DNA of 64,000 nucleotides from Deinococcus sp. Arct2-2 (GCF_004801315.1 NZ_SSNW01000001.1:191929-255928); one strand, 5' to 3'. Positions 9,719-19,925 are shown, numbered from the stretch's first letter. The notes: generated by a model not told the origin, from the letters alone. Made by a program: numbers and translations.

Positions 9719-10524
9719 GCGTCCGATTCTGCCGGAAAGTGTGTCAAAAAGTTTGGGTCTGCCAGAAAGAACTGCAAGACTTGATTGCGCATCTTGACGC
9801 TGGTGTAGTGGCTCACACCCGCAAAAGTCGCCTCGTACAGCAGCTCTGTGGCTCCGGCCTGTGCATAGGCTGCGCGGTAGGCGGCGGCGGTGGCCGCGTG
9901 GTGGACGGCAAGGGGAAACGTCAGGTCGGCCTCGCCACTTGCCAGCAGCAGGGGAATTAGTGGAGCTTTGGGGGCGTGCGTCAGGGGGCGGTGGGCGTCC
10001 AGAAACGCCTGCAATTCAGGTTGCCTCACGTCTGGCTCAGCCCACACACCCGATGTAATCAGGGCCGCCACGCGCACAATACGCCGCTCGGTCTGCATCA
10101 GCGTTTGCGCTACGTAGCCGCCCATGCTGCTGCCCACAAGCCATAGAGGACGCGGGCCGAGCAACGCTTGCAGCGCATCTATCAGTGCTGGAGCTTCGGC
10201 CACCGTGCGGCGCACACTCTCCCAGACGTATTCGCGGGCATTAAGTTCGGGTGGGGTGTCCTCTTGCCGCTCCCCGTGCAGGGCCGCATCTGGAATAACC
10301 ACCGCCACGCCCCGCGCTGTCAGGGCCGAATACACGCCCAATTTGCCTTCTTTGGCCGCCCACGCGCCGTGATAGACGAGGCAGATGGCCCGGATCGCTT
10401 GCCCCTCTACCGGGCGTTCGATCAGACACGGCACGCCCGCCAGCACGCGGCGCTCTATCTGGTAGGGCGTGTGGCCGTAGAGGGGCGCGGCGTGCGGGTC
10501 AGTGGGGGAGAAATTGCGGGTCAT
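9715..10524 (-). CDS. Alpha/beta hydrolase
   Basis: The 269-residue product has the nucleophile elbow GSSMGG in LWLVGSSMGGYVAQTL, a likely acid in ASGEADLTFP, and a late histidine in GVSHYTS, which complete a Ser-Asp-His triad. The fold is that of carboxylesterases, peptidases and dienelactone hydrolases. I use the ATG at 10524, which overlaps the stop of the phosphatase gene (ATGA); an upstream in-frame start at 10566 would add an unlikely extension into that gene. Position in the operon suggests a role on the same imported substrate, but this is inference. Confidence 0.82.
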   Translation of the reverse strand: MTRNFSPTDPHAAPLYGHTPYQIERRVLAGVPCLIERPVEGQAIRAICLVYHGAWAAKEGKLGVYSALTARGVAVVIPDAALHGERQEDTPPELNAREYVWESVRRTVAEAPALIDALQALLGPRPLWLVGSSMGGYVAQTLMQTERRIVRVAALITSGVWAEPDVRQPELQAFLDAHRPLTHAPKAPLIPLLLASGEADLTFPLAVHHAATAAAYRAAYAQAGATELLYEATFAGVSHYTSVKMRNQVLQFFLADPNFLTHFPAESDA

Positions 10525-11036
10525 GCGGGTTCCCAGCGTGCGGAGGCTTTGGCAGTCCACACCCACACATCCGGATTCCGCAGGCCCGCCCAGCCGTCAT
10601 AATCCAGCCCTAACGCGAGCGCCAGCAAATTGCCGTGCGACACGACGGCGGTCATTCCAACCGGATCGCGGGCATCCTCCAGCGCGGCCAAAATGCGGGT
10701 GCGGGCAGTGTGGCCCGATTCGCCACCGGGCAGGGTGAGTCGGTCATCGCTGAAGCTTTCGCGCAGGCGTTCCGGCCAATCGGTGCTTTCTGTGCCACTC
10801 AACACCCGTTCGGTCAAGCGCTCATCGGTCTGCACGGGCAGGCCCAGCCGCTCTGCCAGTGGTTGCGCTGTGTCTACCCCTCGCACCCAAGGGCTGCTGA
10901 CAATGCGGGTGATGCCCAGTCCAGCCAACGTTTCCGCCAGTTGCGCGGCCTGATCTCTGCCTTCCGGCGTCAGCGGTGCGTCCGGCGCTTGCCCAGCGGC
11001 TTTGGCATGGCGAATGAGCAGCAGTGTACCCGTCAA
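10521..11036 (-). CDS. Histidine phosphatase superfamily protein
   Basis: This 171-residue protein carries the catalytic RHAK motif at residues 9-12 (LLLIRHAKAAG) and the second active-site histidine in VVSHGNLLALAL, giving the phosphoglycerate-mutase-like phosphatase fold (SixA/CobC-like size). It starts with TTG, which overlaps the stop of the DinB gene (TTGA). Substrate is unknown. The gene is one link in a chain of 4-bp overlaps in this operon. Confidence 0.82.
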   Translation of the reverse strand: MTGTLLLIRHAKAAGQAPDAPLTPEGRDQAAQLAETLAGLGITRIVSSPWVRGVDTAQPLAERLGLPVQTDERLTERVLSGTESTDWPERLRESFSDDRLTLPGGESGHTARTRILAALEDARDPVGMTAVVSHGNLLALALGLDYDGWAGLRNPDVWVWTAKASARWEPA

Positions 11037-11614
11037 GTTTGTTCCACATTCGCGGCCTTCGCCTTAGGCGCAACGATGTTCAGAATCAGCCGAATCTGAC
11101 CCCGGTGATTCACTTCGTCTTCCATCACATGAAACCAAGCCCAGTGGTGGTTCATCTGAACAGTGCCGCCCATTACTAGATCGGACGCCAGCCACGCATC
11201 GTCCCGCGCCGCCAAGCCTTCCAAAGTCAGAGCCGAAGCCGCTTCCAGTTCGGCCAAATAGTGGCTTAGCTCGCGGCCCCGGATGTGTTCACGGGCAGCC
11301 TCTCCCAAATCCAGCCCCAAGCGGTAGAGCGCAAAAGACTCATCCTCAAACACGTCGCGGCCCTCAAAAGACAGCCCGTGATAAATGCGGTGTACAGCGG
11401 CGATATGCGCCAGCAACATGCCCACAGAGTTGCCGAAGCCTGCGGGGATGGCATCCAATTGCTCGACTGTTAGGTTAGCCACCTCTTGCAGGGTGGTGAG
11501 GCGGGCGTAGTGCAGCATCTCCACGAGTGCCCCGATGTGCGGCGTAAATCGGGCGTCGTCCTGCGGCAAAATCTGGTAGGCCCGTTGAGTTTTCAGGTCT
11601 GTTGCTCTGCTCAT
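11033..11614 (-). CDS. DinB-superfamily (DUF664-like) protein
   Basis: The 193-residue product is a four-helix DinB/YfiT-like protein. The metal-binding histidines are visible in LLAHIAAVHRIYH and in EDEVNHRGQIRLI near the C-terminus. DinB-like proteins are abundant in Deinococcus. Some use a divalent metal for thiol transfer, but most are uncharacterised. The start ATG lies inside a 10-bp inverted repeat (11614-11623 with 11673-11682), so translation of this gene could be affected by a hairpin. Confidence 0.8.
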   Translation of the reverse strand: MSRATDLKTQRAYQILPQDDARFTPHIGALVEMLHYARLTTLQEVANLTVEQLDAIPAGFGNSVGMLLAHIAAVHRIYHGLSFEGRDVFEDESFALYRLGLDLGEAAREHIRGRELSHYLAELEAASALTLEGLAARDDAWLASDLVMGGTVQMNHHWAWFHVMEDEVNHRGQIRLILNIVAPKAKAANVEQT

Positions 11615-11682
11615 ATGGACTTGTTCCGATTCCCGATCACCCAGAACAGCACTGGCTGCTCGTCCATCTCTGCAAGTCCATA
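11614..11682. repeat. Inverted repeat at the DinB start
   Basis: TATGGACTTG (11614-11623) and its exact complement CAAGTCCATA (11673-11682) flank 49 bp in the gap between the FAD oxidoreductase and DinB genes. The left arm covers the DinB start codon. It may be a regulatory hairpin or the ends of a tiny element. Confidence 0.5.
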
Positions 11683-11735
11683 CTTTTTGCCACTCACTTC
11701 GTTCGGATGCGTCTGCGACTCATCGCAATTTTTTT

Positions 11736-13121
11736 TCACACCAACCCCCCTCGCGCCCGCATTTCGGCCTGAAGCGCCGCCACGTCTACCGCCCGTACAT
11801 CGCCCCCAAACTCCCTCGCCGCCCAAGCCGCCGCGATGCCCGCCGCCTCGCCCATCGTGTGGCAATTTTGCTGCACCCGGATGGCCGACTGTGCCTCGAA
11901 ACTGCTGCTGGCCGCCCGTCCCGGCACCAGCACATTCCGCACGCCTTGCGGCACGATGGCCCGGTAAGGAATCTCGTGAAAGGCGTCGGGCGCGAAATAC
12001 GGGGCGCTGCCTTCGCGCTCATGGATCAGTTTTGCGCCGCGTGGGCTGTGAATATCCACCGGGTAGTGGTTGCGGCAGATGGAATCAGGGAAAGTGCGGC
12101 AATCCAGAATGTCTTCCAGCGTGAGGGTGTAATCGCCCACGATGCGGCGAGTTTCTCGCACGCCCACCATTGGCGCGTAGGTGCCCACGAACGCCGATTC
12201 GCAGCCGGGAAGGAAGGCACGGCAGAAGGCGGTCAGGCGGTCTACGGCTTCCCGCCCGTCGATCTGTGCGCCCGTGAGGTGCCACGGATTCGCGCCGTCG
12301 TTGTATTCGGCCCGGATGCGCGGGCAATTGAAACTGATTTCGCCCGGACGCCCCGGCACGCTGAAGCCCTGAAAATAGTCGCCGTCGCGCTCTAGCAGCA
12401 GCCCCGCGTCTACCCCCTGCCGAAACAGCCCTTCCAGCGTGCTGCCTTTCCCCCACACCATCCAAAAGTGCATGAAGTCGGGCGATTCTTGCCCCTGCCC
12501 CTGCGCCCGCAAGAAGGCGCACAGCCGCGCCGTGTCTATTCCGGCCAGCGTAAACCGCAGACTCATAGCCTGATGAATGCCGTCCGCGTCGCCGCCGTGA
12601 AACCCTGCACCAGCGGCCACCGCCACGTCGGCGTCTCCAGTGGAATCGATGATCACGCGGGCGGGCAGGGCTTGCAGGCCGCCCTTGTTGTGAATCACCA
12701 GAGACTGAATGTTCTGGCCGTCCATCACCGGGGCCACCACATGCGTGTGATACAGCGCCTCGCCGCCCGCTTCCAGCAACATCTGTTCCAACACCACTTT
12801 CATGCCTTCTGGGTTGAACCAGTTGTCGTTGCCACCCTTGTCTATGCCGCCGTCACCGCGTGCGATCAAGCGGGCTTTCAGCTCATCGGTCAGCCCCCGG
12901 TTCAGGTTGCGCCCACTCGATACGTTCCGCATCAGCGGCGTGACCCAAGCGTTGGTGCCCGTGCCGCCCAAACTGCCAAACGCTTCGATGACCAGCACCC
13001 GCGCCCCGCTGCGTGCGGCGGCAATTCCGGCCATCGCGCCCGCCGTGCCGCCGCCTGCGACGAGTACATCCCAGTCGCGGTCTAGGGTGCGGTAGGGGAG
13101 AGTGTGTTCAGAGCGAGTCAC
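11736..13121 (-). CDS. FAD-dependent oxidoreductase (FAD_oxidored family)
   Basis: This 461-residue protein begins with a Rossmann dinucleotide-binding motif (DVLVAGGGTAGAMAGIAAARSG, GxGxxG type) and has the second FAD contact VIIDSTGDADVA and a C-terminal GRAASSSFEAQSAIR stretch typical of this family. No redox-active cysteine pair is obvious. Many relatives oxidise sugar or polyol derivatives in catabolic clusters. The start is GTG, overlapping the stop of the small lipoprotein gene (GTGA). About 120 bp separate it from DinB downstream. Confidence 0.82.
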   Translation of the reverse strand: MTRSEHTLPYRTLDRDWDVLVAGGGTAGAMAGIAAARSGARVLVIEAFGSLGGTGTNAWVTPLMRNVSSGRNLNRGLTDELKARLIARGDGGIDKGGNDNWFNPEGMKVVLEQMLLEAGGEALYHTHVVAPVMDGQNIQSLVIHNKGGLQALPARVIIDSTGDADVAVAAGAGFHGGDADGIHQAMSLRFTLAGIDTARLCAFLRAQGQGQESPDFMHFWMVWGKGSTLEGLFRQGVDAGLLLERDGDYFQGFSVPGRPGEISFNCPRIRAEYNDGANPWHLTGAQIDGREAVDRLTAFCRAFLPGCESAFVGTYAPMVGVRETRRIVGDYTLTLEDILDCRTFPDSICRNHYPVDIHSPRGAKLIHEREGSAPYFAPDAFHEIPYRAIVPQGVRNVLVPGRAASSSFEAQSAIRVQQNCHTMGEAAGIAAAWAAREFGGDVRAVDVAALQAEMRARGGLV

Positions 13122-13504
13122 TGAACCGTCACCGTCCCGTAAGGCTGAGAATTCACCACGATTTTAAGCGTTCCATTGAACATAAATTCTGCGGGTACAG
13201 AAATGCTCAGTGGAGTCCATCTGTCAGGAATGGTGGGGCAGGCTTGGTCTTTGCCTGCTTTCCAGCCCCAAACGTTCAGGTCTACTGTTTCCTTTCCCCG
13301 CACCATTTCCAGCTTAGAAAAACCTTTGCAGCCGCCAATTCTGATTTGCATGTCTTTTGGTAGAGGCAGGTCCGCCGAAAACTGTTTGGGAAACTTGACG
13401 GCCTGAACATCCATGCTCAAGAGTTCATTTGCTCCGGCAGAACGATTTGGAGCACAGGCACACAGGCTGAGGGCTAAGAGTGCAGTCACCCCGCTGCTCC
13501 TCAC
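13118..13504 (-). CDS. Small predicted lipoprotein
   Basis: The 128-residue product starts with a hydrophobic signal ending in LSLCACAP, where CAC offers a lipidation cysteine near residue 17. The rest is a compact beta-rich domain without a family I recognise, with cysteines in GGCKG and QACP. It overlaps the MalG-like permease gene upstream by 4 bp (GTGA) and the FAD oxidoreductase downstream by 4 bp. It is too short and unlike a sugar-binding protein, so it does not replace the missing substrate-binding component. Confidence 0.65.
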   Translation of the reverse strand: MRSSGVTALLALSLCACAPNRSAGANELLSMDVQAVKFPKQFSADLPLPKDMQIRIGGCKGFSKLEMVRGKETVDLNVWGWKAGKDQACPTIPDRWTPLSISVPAEFMFNGTLKIVVNSQPYGTVTVQ

Positions 13505-14436
13505 CCCTTCACCGCGCCTTCAATCCCCTTCATAAAGTATTTTTGCCCGAAGGCGAACACGATCAGGATGGGAATGATGGTCAGTACCGCGCCTGCCATG
13601 ACAGCGCGGCTGTTGGTGCTGAACGTGCCGCTGAGTTCCAGCAATCCCGCCGACAGCGGCAACAATTCCTTGTCGCGCAGCACGATCCTTGCCCAGAGGA
13701 AGGAATTCCAGTAAGCCACGAATTCCAGAATAGAGAAGGCGACGATGGTGGGCAGGGCCAGCGGCAGCATCACGCGCCGCCAGATGGTCAACTCTTTTGC
13801 GCCGTCTATGCGGGCGGCTTCGATCAATTCCATCGGGATGCCCAAGTAGGCTTGCCGGATGAGGAACAGGCCCACGATGGAGGCCATGCCCGGCAACACC
13901 ACAGCGGCGTACTGCGCCAGCACGTTCAGCACGGGGTTGTCTTGGCGCAGCAAGCCCAAGTTCACGGTGGTGGAATAGTTGACGATCAGGCCCGCTTCGT
14001 TGGGCAGCACCATCAGGGTCAGGATGGCGTAAAAAATGAGGTCGCGGCCCGGAAAACGCATTTTAGCCAGCGGGTAGGCGGCAAGTGCGGCAAAACCCAC
14101 CGTGAACGTGACGCCCAGCGTGCAGATAACGACGCTGTTCAGCACCATGCGCCAAAACGGAACGGTGGTGCCCCGGAACACTTCCACATAGTTTTTGATG
14201 CTCCAGCCGGAAGGCCACAGCTTGGCCTGATAGATGTTGCCGGTGGGTTCAAAGCTGGTGATCAGTGTCCAGTAGAAGGGATACAGCATGATCAGCGCGA
14301 TGAGGCCCAGCACGAGGTAGGCGAACGAGTTGATCAGCAGGTTCTTACGCTTGCGGCGGGCGCGGAGGCCCGAGGCGACGTGTGCCGTTTCCTGCGCGGT
14401 GGCGGCCCGACGCTGAAGAGGTTGCGGCTCAAGCAT
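13501..14436 (-). CDS. Sugar ABC transporter permease, MalG type
   Basis: The 311-residue inner-membrane protein has about six membrane helices and the cytoplasmic EAA loop EAARIDGAKELTIWRRVMLP, the docking site for the ATPase. The C-terminal region (PLSAGLLELSG, MAGAVLTIIPILIVF) is typical of CUT1-type carbohydrate permeases. I use ATG 14436, which overlaps the end of the partner permease gene by 8 bp; an upstream in-frame start at 14478 lies deeper in that gene. No ATPase gene is in the window, so a shared MsmX-like ATPase encoded elsewhere is likely. Confidence 0.92.
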   Translation of the reverse strand: MLEPQPLQRRAATAQETAHVASGLRARRKRKNLLINSFAYLVLGLIALIMLYPFYWTLITSFEPTGNIYQAKLWPSGWSIKNYVEVFRGTTVPFWRMVLNSVVICTLGVTFTVGFAALAAYPLAKMRFPGRDLIFYAILTLMVLPNEAGLIVNYSTTVNLGLLRQDNPVLNVLAQYAAVVLPGMASIVGLFLIRQAYLGIPMELIEAARIDGAKELTIWRRVMLPLALPTIVAFSILEFVAYWNSFLWARIVLRDKELLPLSAGLLELSGTFSTNSRAVMAGAVLTIIPILIVFAFGQKYFMKGIEGAVKG

Positions 14437-15364
14437 CGGCTTTGCCTCCCCGTGTAATGCGGAAATTGACGAGGCCAAACAGAATGCTGATGACAGCGAT
14501 AATCAGGCCACCGGCGGCGGCTTGCCCGAACTTGAAGTCCACGAAGGCCCGCGAATAGGTGTAAAACAGCGCCGTATACGTGCTGCCCGCAGGCCCGCCG
14601 CTGGTCATCACGTAGATTTCCTCGAACACCTTGATGGCGCTGATGGTAGACAGCAGGCTGCACACCAAAATGGTAGGCCGCAGCCCCGGCAGCGTAACGT
14701 TCCAGAACACTTGCAGCCGCGTTGCGCCGTCGATGACTGCCGCTTCTTCCAGTTCCGGCGCAATGGCTTGCAGGCCCGCCAAATACAGCACCATGTAATA
14801 GCCGATGCCCTTCCAGAGCGTCACGAACATCACCGCGTACAGCGCCGTAAACGGATTGTTCAGCAGGCTGTGCGGCTCTTTCATCAGCCCCAGCGCTTGC
14901 AGCACAAAGTTCACCGGGCCTTCTTGCTGGTACATCCAAGTCCAGATCAGGCCCACCACCGCAAAACTGGTGACCACTGGCACGTAATAGGCGGTGCGAA
15001 AAAACCCGATGCCCTTCATGGGGCGGTTGACCAGCATGGCAACGGCAATGCTGAGCACCTGAATGACCGGAACCACCAAGATGTATTTCAGGCTGTTGCG
15101 GAGGCCCGACCAGAATTGCTCGTCTTGCGCCAGTTCCCGGAAATTGTCTAGGCCCACCCACTGCGGCGGGCTAATGACGTTGTATTTGGTGAACGCGAGG
15201 TAGGTACCGAAAAACACCGGCCAGGTGTGGTACACGACCAGCAAGATCAGGAACGGCAGCATGAAAGCGTAGGCGATCAGGGTGTTCCTTAGGGTGACTT
15301 TGGCCCCGGAACTGCCCTTCTTGTGCTGCTCACGGCGCGATTCACGCCGGGTAGGGATGGTCAT
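14429..15364 (-). CDS. Sugar ABC transporter permease, MalF type
   Basis: This 311-residue permease has six predicted membrane helices, starting around residue 30 (LIAYAFMLPFLILLVVYHTW), and an EAA loop (EEAAVIDGATRLQVFWNVTL). It pairs with the MalG-type permease to form the membrane channel of a CUT1 carbohydrate importer. It is the first gene of the minus-strand operon, and a TACACT -10 box stands 7 bp before its ATG. The substrate-binding protein gene that normally precedes such a permease is absent. Confidence 0.92.
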   Translation of the reverse strand: MTIPTRRESRREQHKKGSSGAKVTLRNTLIAYAFMLPFLILLVVYHTWPVFFGTYLAFTKYNVISPPQWVGLDNFRELAQDEQFWSGLRNSLKYILVVPVIQVLSIAVAMLVNRPMKGIGFFRTAYYVPVVTSFAVVGLIWTWMYQQEGPVNFVLQALGLMKEPHSLLNNPFTALYAVMFVTLWKGIGYYMVLYLAGLQAIAPELEEAAVIDGATRLQVFWNVTLPGLRPTILVCSLLSTISAIKVFEEIYVMTSGGPAGSTYTALFYTYSRAFVDFKFGQAAAGGLIIAVISILFGLVNFRITRGGKADA

Positions 15365-15371
15365 GCTCGGC

Positions 15372-15377
15372 AGTGTA
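15372..15377 (-). promoter_or_regulatory. -10 hexamer TACACT, leaderless-type promoter of the sugar-ABC operon
   Basis: On the minus strand TACACT is followed by 7 bp and then the ATG of the MalF-type permease. This TANNNT spacing suggests a leaderless transcript and marks the operon's start. Confidence 0.5.
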
Positions 15378-15438
15378 CGGGGGTGGGCGTGCTTCGGGAT
15401 GAAAAAGTGTGGCCTGCGGATGTACGGGCCAGCAAAAA

Positions 15439-15477
15439 AGCAGGCGCTCAGGAGCTTTTCCGGCTCCGAACGCCTGC
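15439..15477 (-). terminator. Intrinsic terminator of the LEA-like gene
   Basis: On the minus strand GCAGGCG and an inner GGAGC pair with GCTCC and CGCCTGC around a short loop, followed by a TTTTTT tract. It lies about 45 bp after the stop of the small stress-type gene at 15521. Confidence 0.75.
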
Positions 15478-15520
15478 GGTCAGGGGTGGCTAGGGAATGG
15501 TTTGTGCCAACGGCTGGGAC

Positions 15521-15769
15521 TTAGCGCCCGTCGCCGTCTTTCGCTTCGCTTTTGCCCTCATTGAACTCGGCATTCGCTTCGCGGTTATGAACTTCGGCCT
15601 TCACGCGGTCTTCTGCGGCCTGCGCCTTGTCCATAGCATTCTCGGTGGTGCTGCCACCCACGTGGCTCGCTAGATCGTGTCCTGCGGCGCGGGCGCGGTC
15701 TGCACCCTCGTTGATCTTGGCCTTGGCGGCGTCCACCATATTCCCTAGCGTACTTTTGTCTTCACTCAT
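15521..15769 (-). CDS. Small hydrophilic LEA/CsbD-like protein
   Basis: The 82-residue product is almost entirely charged and polar, rich in Ala, Glu, Lys, Asp and Gly, with no cysteine and no hydrophobic core (MVDAAKAKINEGADRARAAG, MDKAQAAEDRVKAEV). This composition is typical of intrinsically disordered stress-protection proteins of the LEA or CsbD kind, and a desiccation or general-stress role would fit Deinococcus. It has a strong AGGAGGT ribosome-binding site and its own terminator, so it is probably a well-expressed single-gene unit. The family assignment is tentative. Confidence 0.7.
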   Translation of the reverse strand: MSEDKSTLGNMVDAAKAKINEGADRARAAGHDLASHVGGSTTENAMDKAQAAEDRVKAEVHNREANAEFNEGKSEAKDGDGR

Positions 15770-16200
15770 TGCGTGAACCTCCTGTGGTTTGGATTCCCAG
15801 TTGGTGCATTCGGGTGTATTCAGCTTGCGCTCAAGCTTGTGGGGTCAGGTGAGGAGATTCCCAGTGGGCCGTTATGTTCGGTGGGGGGTGGGGGAGAAGG
15901 TCTAAGGGTCTAGGGTCTGAGGGTCTAAGAAGGGTAGGAAGGCAATCGCTTTGCTCATTCACCCCCTCCCAGCCTCCCCCCTCAAGGGTGAGGAGCTAAC
16001 AGCCCACGCTTCCAGCTCTTTCTTCTCGCCCTCGCCCCCTGTCGGAGAGGGGCGCTGCACCGGAGCGGGGTGAGGGGGCCACGCAGAACGCGCCCCTGCC
16101 CTTCACAACCCCCCCCAGAATTTTGAACTGCGTCTAAACCTATACGGTAACAGGCCCATTTCAGCGGCACTCATCCCCGGCACGCTACATTGCACCTGAA
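15770..16200. repeat. Repeat-rich spacer before icd (repeat B and F pieces)
   Basis: This 431-bp gap holds four GGGTCTA-like units (15899-15929, repeat F), a CCCTCCCAGCCTCCCCC stretch related to the interior of repeat A (about 15962-16000), and a diverged copy of repeat B (16026-16080). I see no gene. A TACATT hexamer at 16186-16191 is a candidate -10 box for icd. Confidence 0.6.
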
Positions 16201-17457
16201 ATGGAAACTCATATCAAGGTGCCCGCGCAGGGCGAAAAAATCACCATGCAGGGCGGCAAACTTAGCGTGCCCAATCATCCGGTCATTCCGTTCGTGGAAG
16301 GCGACGGCACGGGCGCAGACATCTGGAAGGCCAGCGTGCGCGTGCTGGACGCTGCCGTAGAAGTCGCTTACAGCGGCGAAAAGAAGATCGAATGGATGGA
16401 AGTCTACGCGGGCGAGAAGTCCACGCAGGTCTACGGCGCTGGCGAGTGGCTGCCCGCTGAAACGATCAAGGCGTTCGACGAATACCTGTTCGGCATCAAG
16501 GGGCCGCTGACCACGCCCGTCGGCACGGGCATCCGCTCTATCAACGTGGCGCTCCGTCAGGAACTCGACTTGTACGCTTGCGTGCGTCCTGTGCAGTACT
16601 TCGCAGGCGTGCCCAGCCCAGTCAAGCGCCCGCAAGACGTGGATATGGTCATCTTCCGCGAGAACACCGAAGACATTTACGCCGGAATCGAGTACAAGGC
16701 CGGAACGCCCGAAGCCGACAAGATGCGCGACTTCTTGATGAACGAAATGGGCGTGACCAAAATCCGCTTCCCCAATACGTCCAGCTTCGGCATCAAGCCC
16801 GTGTCTCAGGAAGGCACCGAGCGTCTGGTGCGGGCTGCCATCCAGTTTGCCCTCGACAACGGGCGCAAGAGTGTTGCCATCGTGCATAAGGGCAACATCA
16901 TGAAGTTCACGGAAGGCGGCTTTCGCGACTGGGCCTATGACCTCGCCAAGCGTGAATTCGGCGGCGTAGAAATTGACGGCGGCCCTTGGCTCCAGCTTCC
17001 CGGCGGCATCGTCATCAAAGACGTGATCGCTGACAACTTCCTCCAGCAAATCCTGCTGCGGCCCACCGAGTACGACGTGATCGCTACCCTGAACCTCAAC
17101 GGCGACTACGTGTCCGACGCCCTCGCCGCGCAAGTGGGCGGCATCGGCATCGCGCCCGGAGCCAACATCAACTACGTGTCGGGCCACGCCATTTTCGAGG
17201 CCACGCACGGCACGGCCCCCAAGTACGCGGGCAAAGACGTCATCAACCCCAGCAGCGTCATCCTGTCGGGCGAAATGATGCTGCGCTATATGGGCTGGAC
17301 GGAAGCCGCCGACCTGATTCTGAAGGGCCTCGACCAGACCATTCAGCAGCGCGTCGTGACCTACGATTTCGCCCGCAACATGGAAGGCGCAACCGAAGTC
17401 AAGACCAGCCAGTTTGCCGACAAGATCATTGAAAATATGCGTGGTGCAGGCGCTTAA
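16201..17457 (+). CDS. icd: NADP-type isocitrate dehydrogenase
   Basis: This 418-residue enzyme oxidatively decarboxylates isocitrate to 2-oxoglutarate in the TCA cycle. Family marks include [14 protein letters not shown] near the start, the substrate-serine loop [32 protein letters not shown], and the coenzyme loop [11 protein letters not shown], whose Lys-Tyr pair indicates NADP preference by comparison with the E. coli enzyme. The length matches E. coli Icd. It is monocistronic: repeats lie on both sides and a terminator follows. Its product also enters the alpha-aminoadipate lysine route encoded about 6 kb away. Confidence 0.97.
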   Translation: METHIKVPAQGEKITMQGGKLSVPNHPVIPFVEGDGTGADIWKASVRVLDAAVEVAYSGEKKIEWMEVYAGEKSTQVYGAGEWLPAETIKAFDEYLFGIKGPLTTPVGTGIRSINVALRQELDLYACVRPVQYFAGVPSPVKRPQDVDMVIFRENTEDIYAGIEYKAGTPEADKMRDFLMNEMGVTKIRFPNTSSFGIKPVSQEGTERLVRAAIQFALDNGRKSVAIVHKGNIMKFTEGGFRDWAYDLAKREFGGVEIDGGPWLQLPGGIVIKDVIADNFLQQILLRPTEYDVIATLNLNGDYVSDALAAQVGGIGIAPGANINYVSGHAIFEATHGTAPKYAGKDVINPSSVILSGEMMLRYMGWTEAADLILKGLDQTIQQRVVTYDFARNMEGATEVKTSQFADKIIENMRGAGA

Positions 17458-17481
17458 GCTGTAACACAAGCAGAGTGAAGG

Positions 17482-17516
17482 GAGGGCCGGGGCCGGGTGC
17501 TTCGGCTCTCTTTTTT
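17482..17516 (+). terminator. Intrinsic terminator after icd
   Basis: GAGGGCCG (17482-17489) pairs with CGGCTCTC (17503-17510) with one G-U pair, and TTTTTT follows directly. Confidence 0.7.
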
Positions 17517-17532
17517 GGGTTGGCGTGGGGGT

Positions 17533-17726
17533 GGTCTAAGGGTCTAAAGGTCGAGGGTCTAAGGTGGTGGGGCGGGAACGATTGCCCGGTGGCCCCCTCA
17601 CCCCGCTGTTTCACAGCGCCCCTCTCCCGCAAGGGGCGAGGGAAACAGATAAGGGCAGAGAGCTTGGTTTAGCTCCTCACCCTTGAGGGGGGAGGCTGGG
17701 AGGGGGTGAGTGAGCGCCAGCGATTG
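17533..17726. repeat. Mosaic of repeats F, B and A-like sequence between icd and the small membrane protein
   Basis: The spacer contains GGTCTAAGGGTCTA-type units (17533-17563, repeat F), a well-preserved copy of repeat B in reverse orientation (17592-17643), and a stretch of repeat A-like interior (about 17668-17710). The whole 323-bp gap after icd is otherwise non-coding. Confidence 0.65.
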
Positions 17727-17768
17727 CCCCTCCCTCAGACCGCCCTTCGCCCCTTCCGACCAAAACCC

Positions 17769-17774
17769 TATACT
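17769..17774 (+). promoter_or_regulatory. -10 hexamer TATACT, leaderless-type promoter
   Basis: TATACT is followed by six C bases and then the ATG at 17781. The match to TANNNT and the 6-bp gap point to a leaderless transcript and fix the start of this gene. Confidence 0.55.
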
Positions 17775-17780
17775 CCCCCC

Positions 17781-18158
17781 ATGACCCGCCTTCTCTTTGC
17801 CCTCCTCGGCATTATCTTGCTGGCGGTCACAGCGCTGGCGCTGGTGTGGCTGGCCGGACAGGTGCTGGTGGGCCTCGGCGTATTCGTGGTGGGCGCGGCG
17901 GGTGTGCTGGGGCGCTTGCTGTGGTATCTGGCCTTCACGGGCGTGCTGGCGGGCATCGTGTTCTTCGTGGCGAGTGCTTGGCGGCCTGCCTCGCGGGTGG
18001 CCCCGGTACAGGCGCAGGTGTCGGCCAAAGCCAAAGCTGTCAAGACCAGCCCTCTGAAAGATAGACCCGTCAAGACCGCTGGCTTCAAATTTAGGCCCGC
18101 CCCATCTGGCAAAGTTTCGCCAGCAGAGGCTCAGCCTACCGAGTCGTCGCAGGAATAA
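17781..18158 (+). CDS. Small membrane protein with a basic cytoplasmic tail
   Basis: The 125-residue product has two long hydrophobic segments close together (LLFALLGIILLAVTALALVW and a second around residues 35-70), then a polar, Lys/Pro/Ser-rich tail that looks disordered (VSAKAKAVKTSPLKDRPVKT). I recognise no family. The ATG at 17781 is preferred to an upstream in-frame ATG at 17706 because the -10 box lies between them and the upstream segment comes from repeat DNA. Confidence 0.6.
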   Translation: MTRLLFALLGIILLAVTALALVWLAGQVLVGLGVFVVGAAGVLGRLLWYLAFTGVLAGIVFFVASAWRPASRVAPVQAQVSAKAKAVKTSPLKDRPVKTAGFKFRPAPSGKVSPAEAQPTESSQE

Positions 18159-18331
18159 AGCGCCCCACCCTGCCGCCCCTAATCCAATTCACGTTCTTAA
18201 GCCGTAACCCCCGCTTCAGTTGGGGCAACAAAACCGGGTAGAATACTTGATTGTGACGCGCTGCCGCCCGACTGCTCTCTAGGCCCAACCTAGCGGCGAC
18301 AGGTTTTCCGGCGCGTACTCCCGGAGGACTT

Positions 18332-19909
<1,578 letters not shown>

Positions 19910-19925
19910 GGTTTAAGTTTACGGC

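Noticed and set aside
13118..13504. Small lipoprotein considered as the missing sugar-binding protein
   Set aside because: At 128 residues it is far shorter than any known periplasmic sugar-binding protein and shows no related motif.
15899..15929. GGGTCTA units considered as telomere-like ends or a replication origin
   Set aside because: Only a few imperfect units occur, in several intergenic places, with no DnaA boxes or dnaA/dnaN nearby despite the presence of recF.
16171..17469. 432-codon open frame antisense to icd
   Set aside because: It mirrors icd exactly, has His/Val/Gly-rich composition typical of reverse frames in G+C-rich DNA, and shows no domain.
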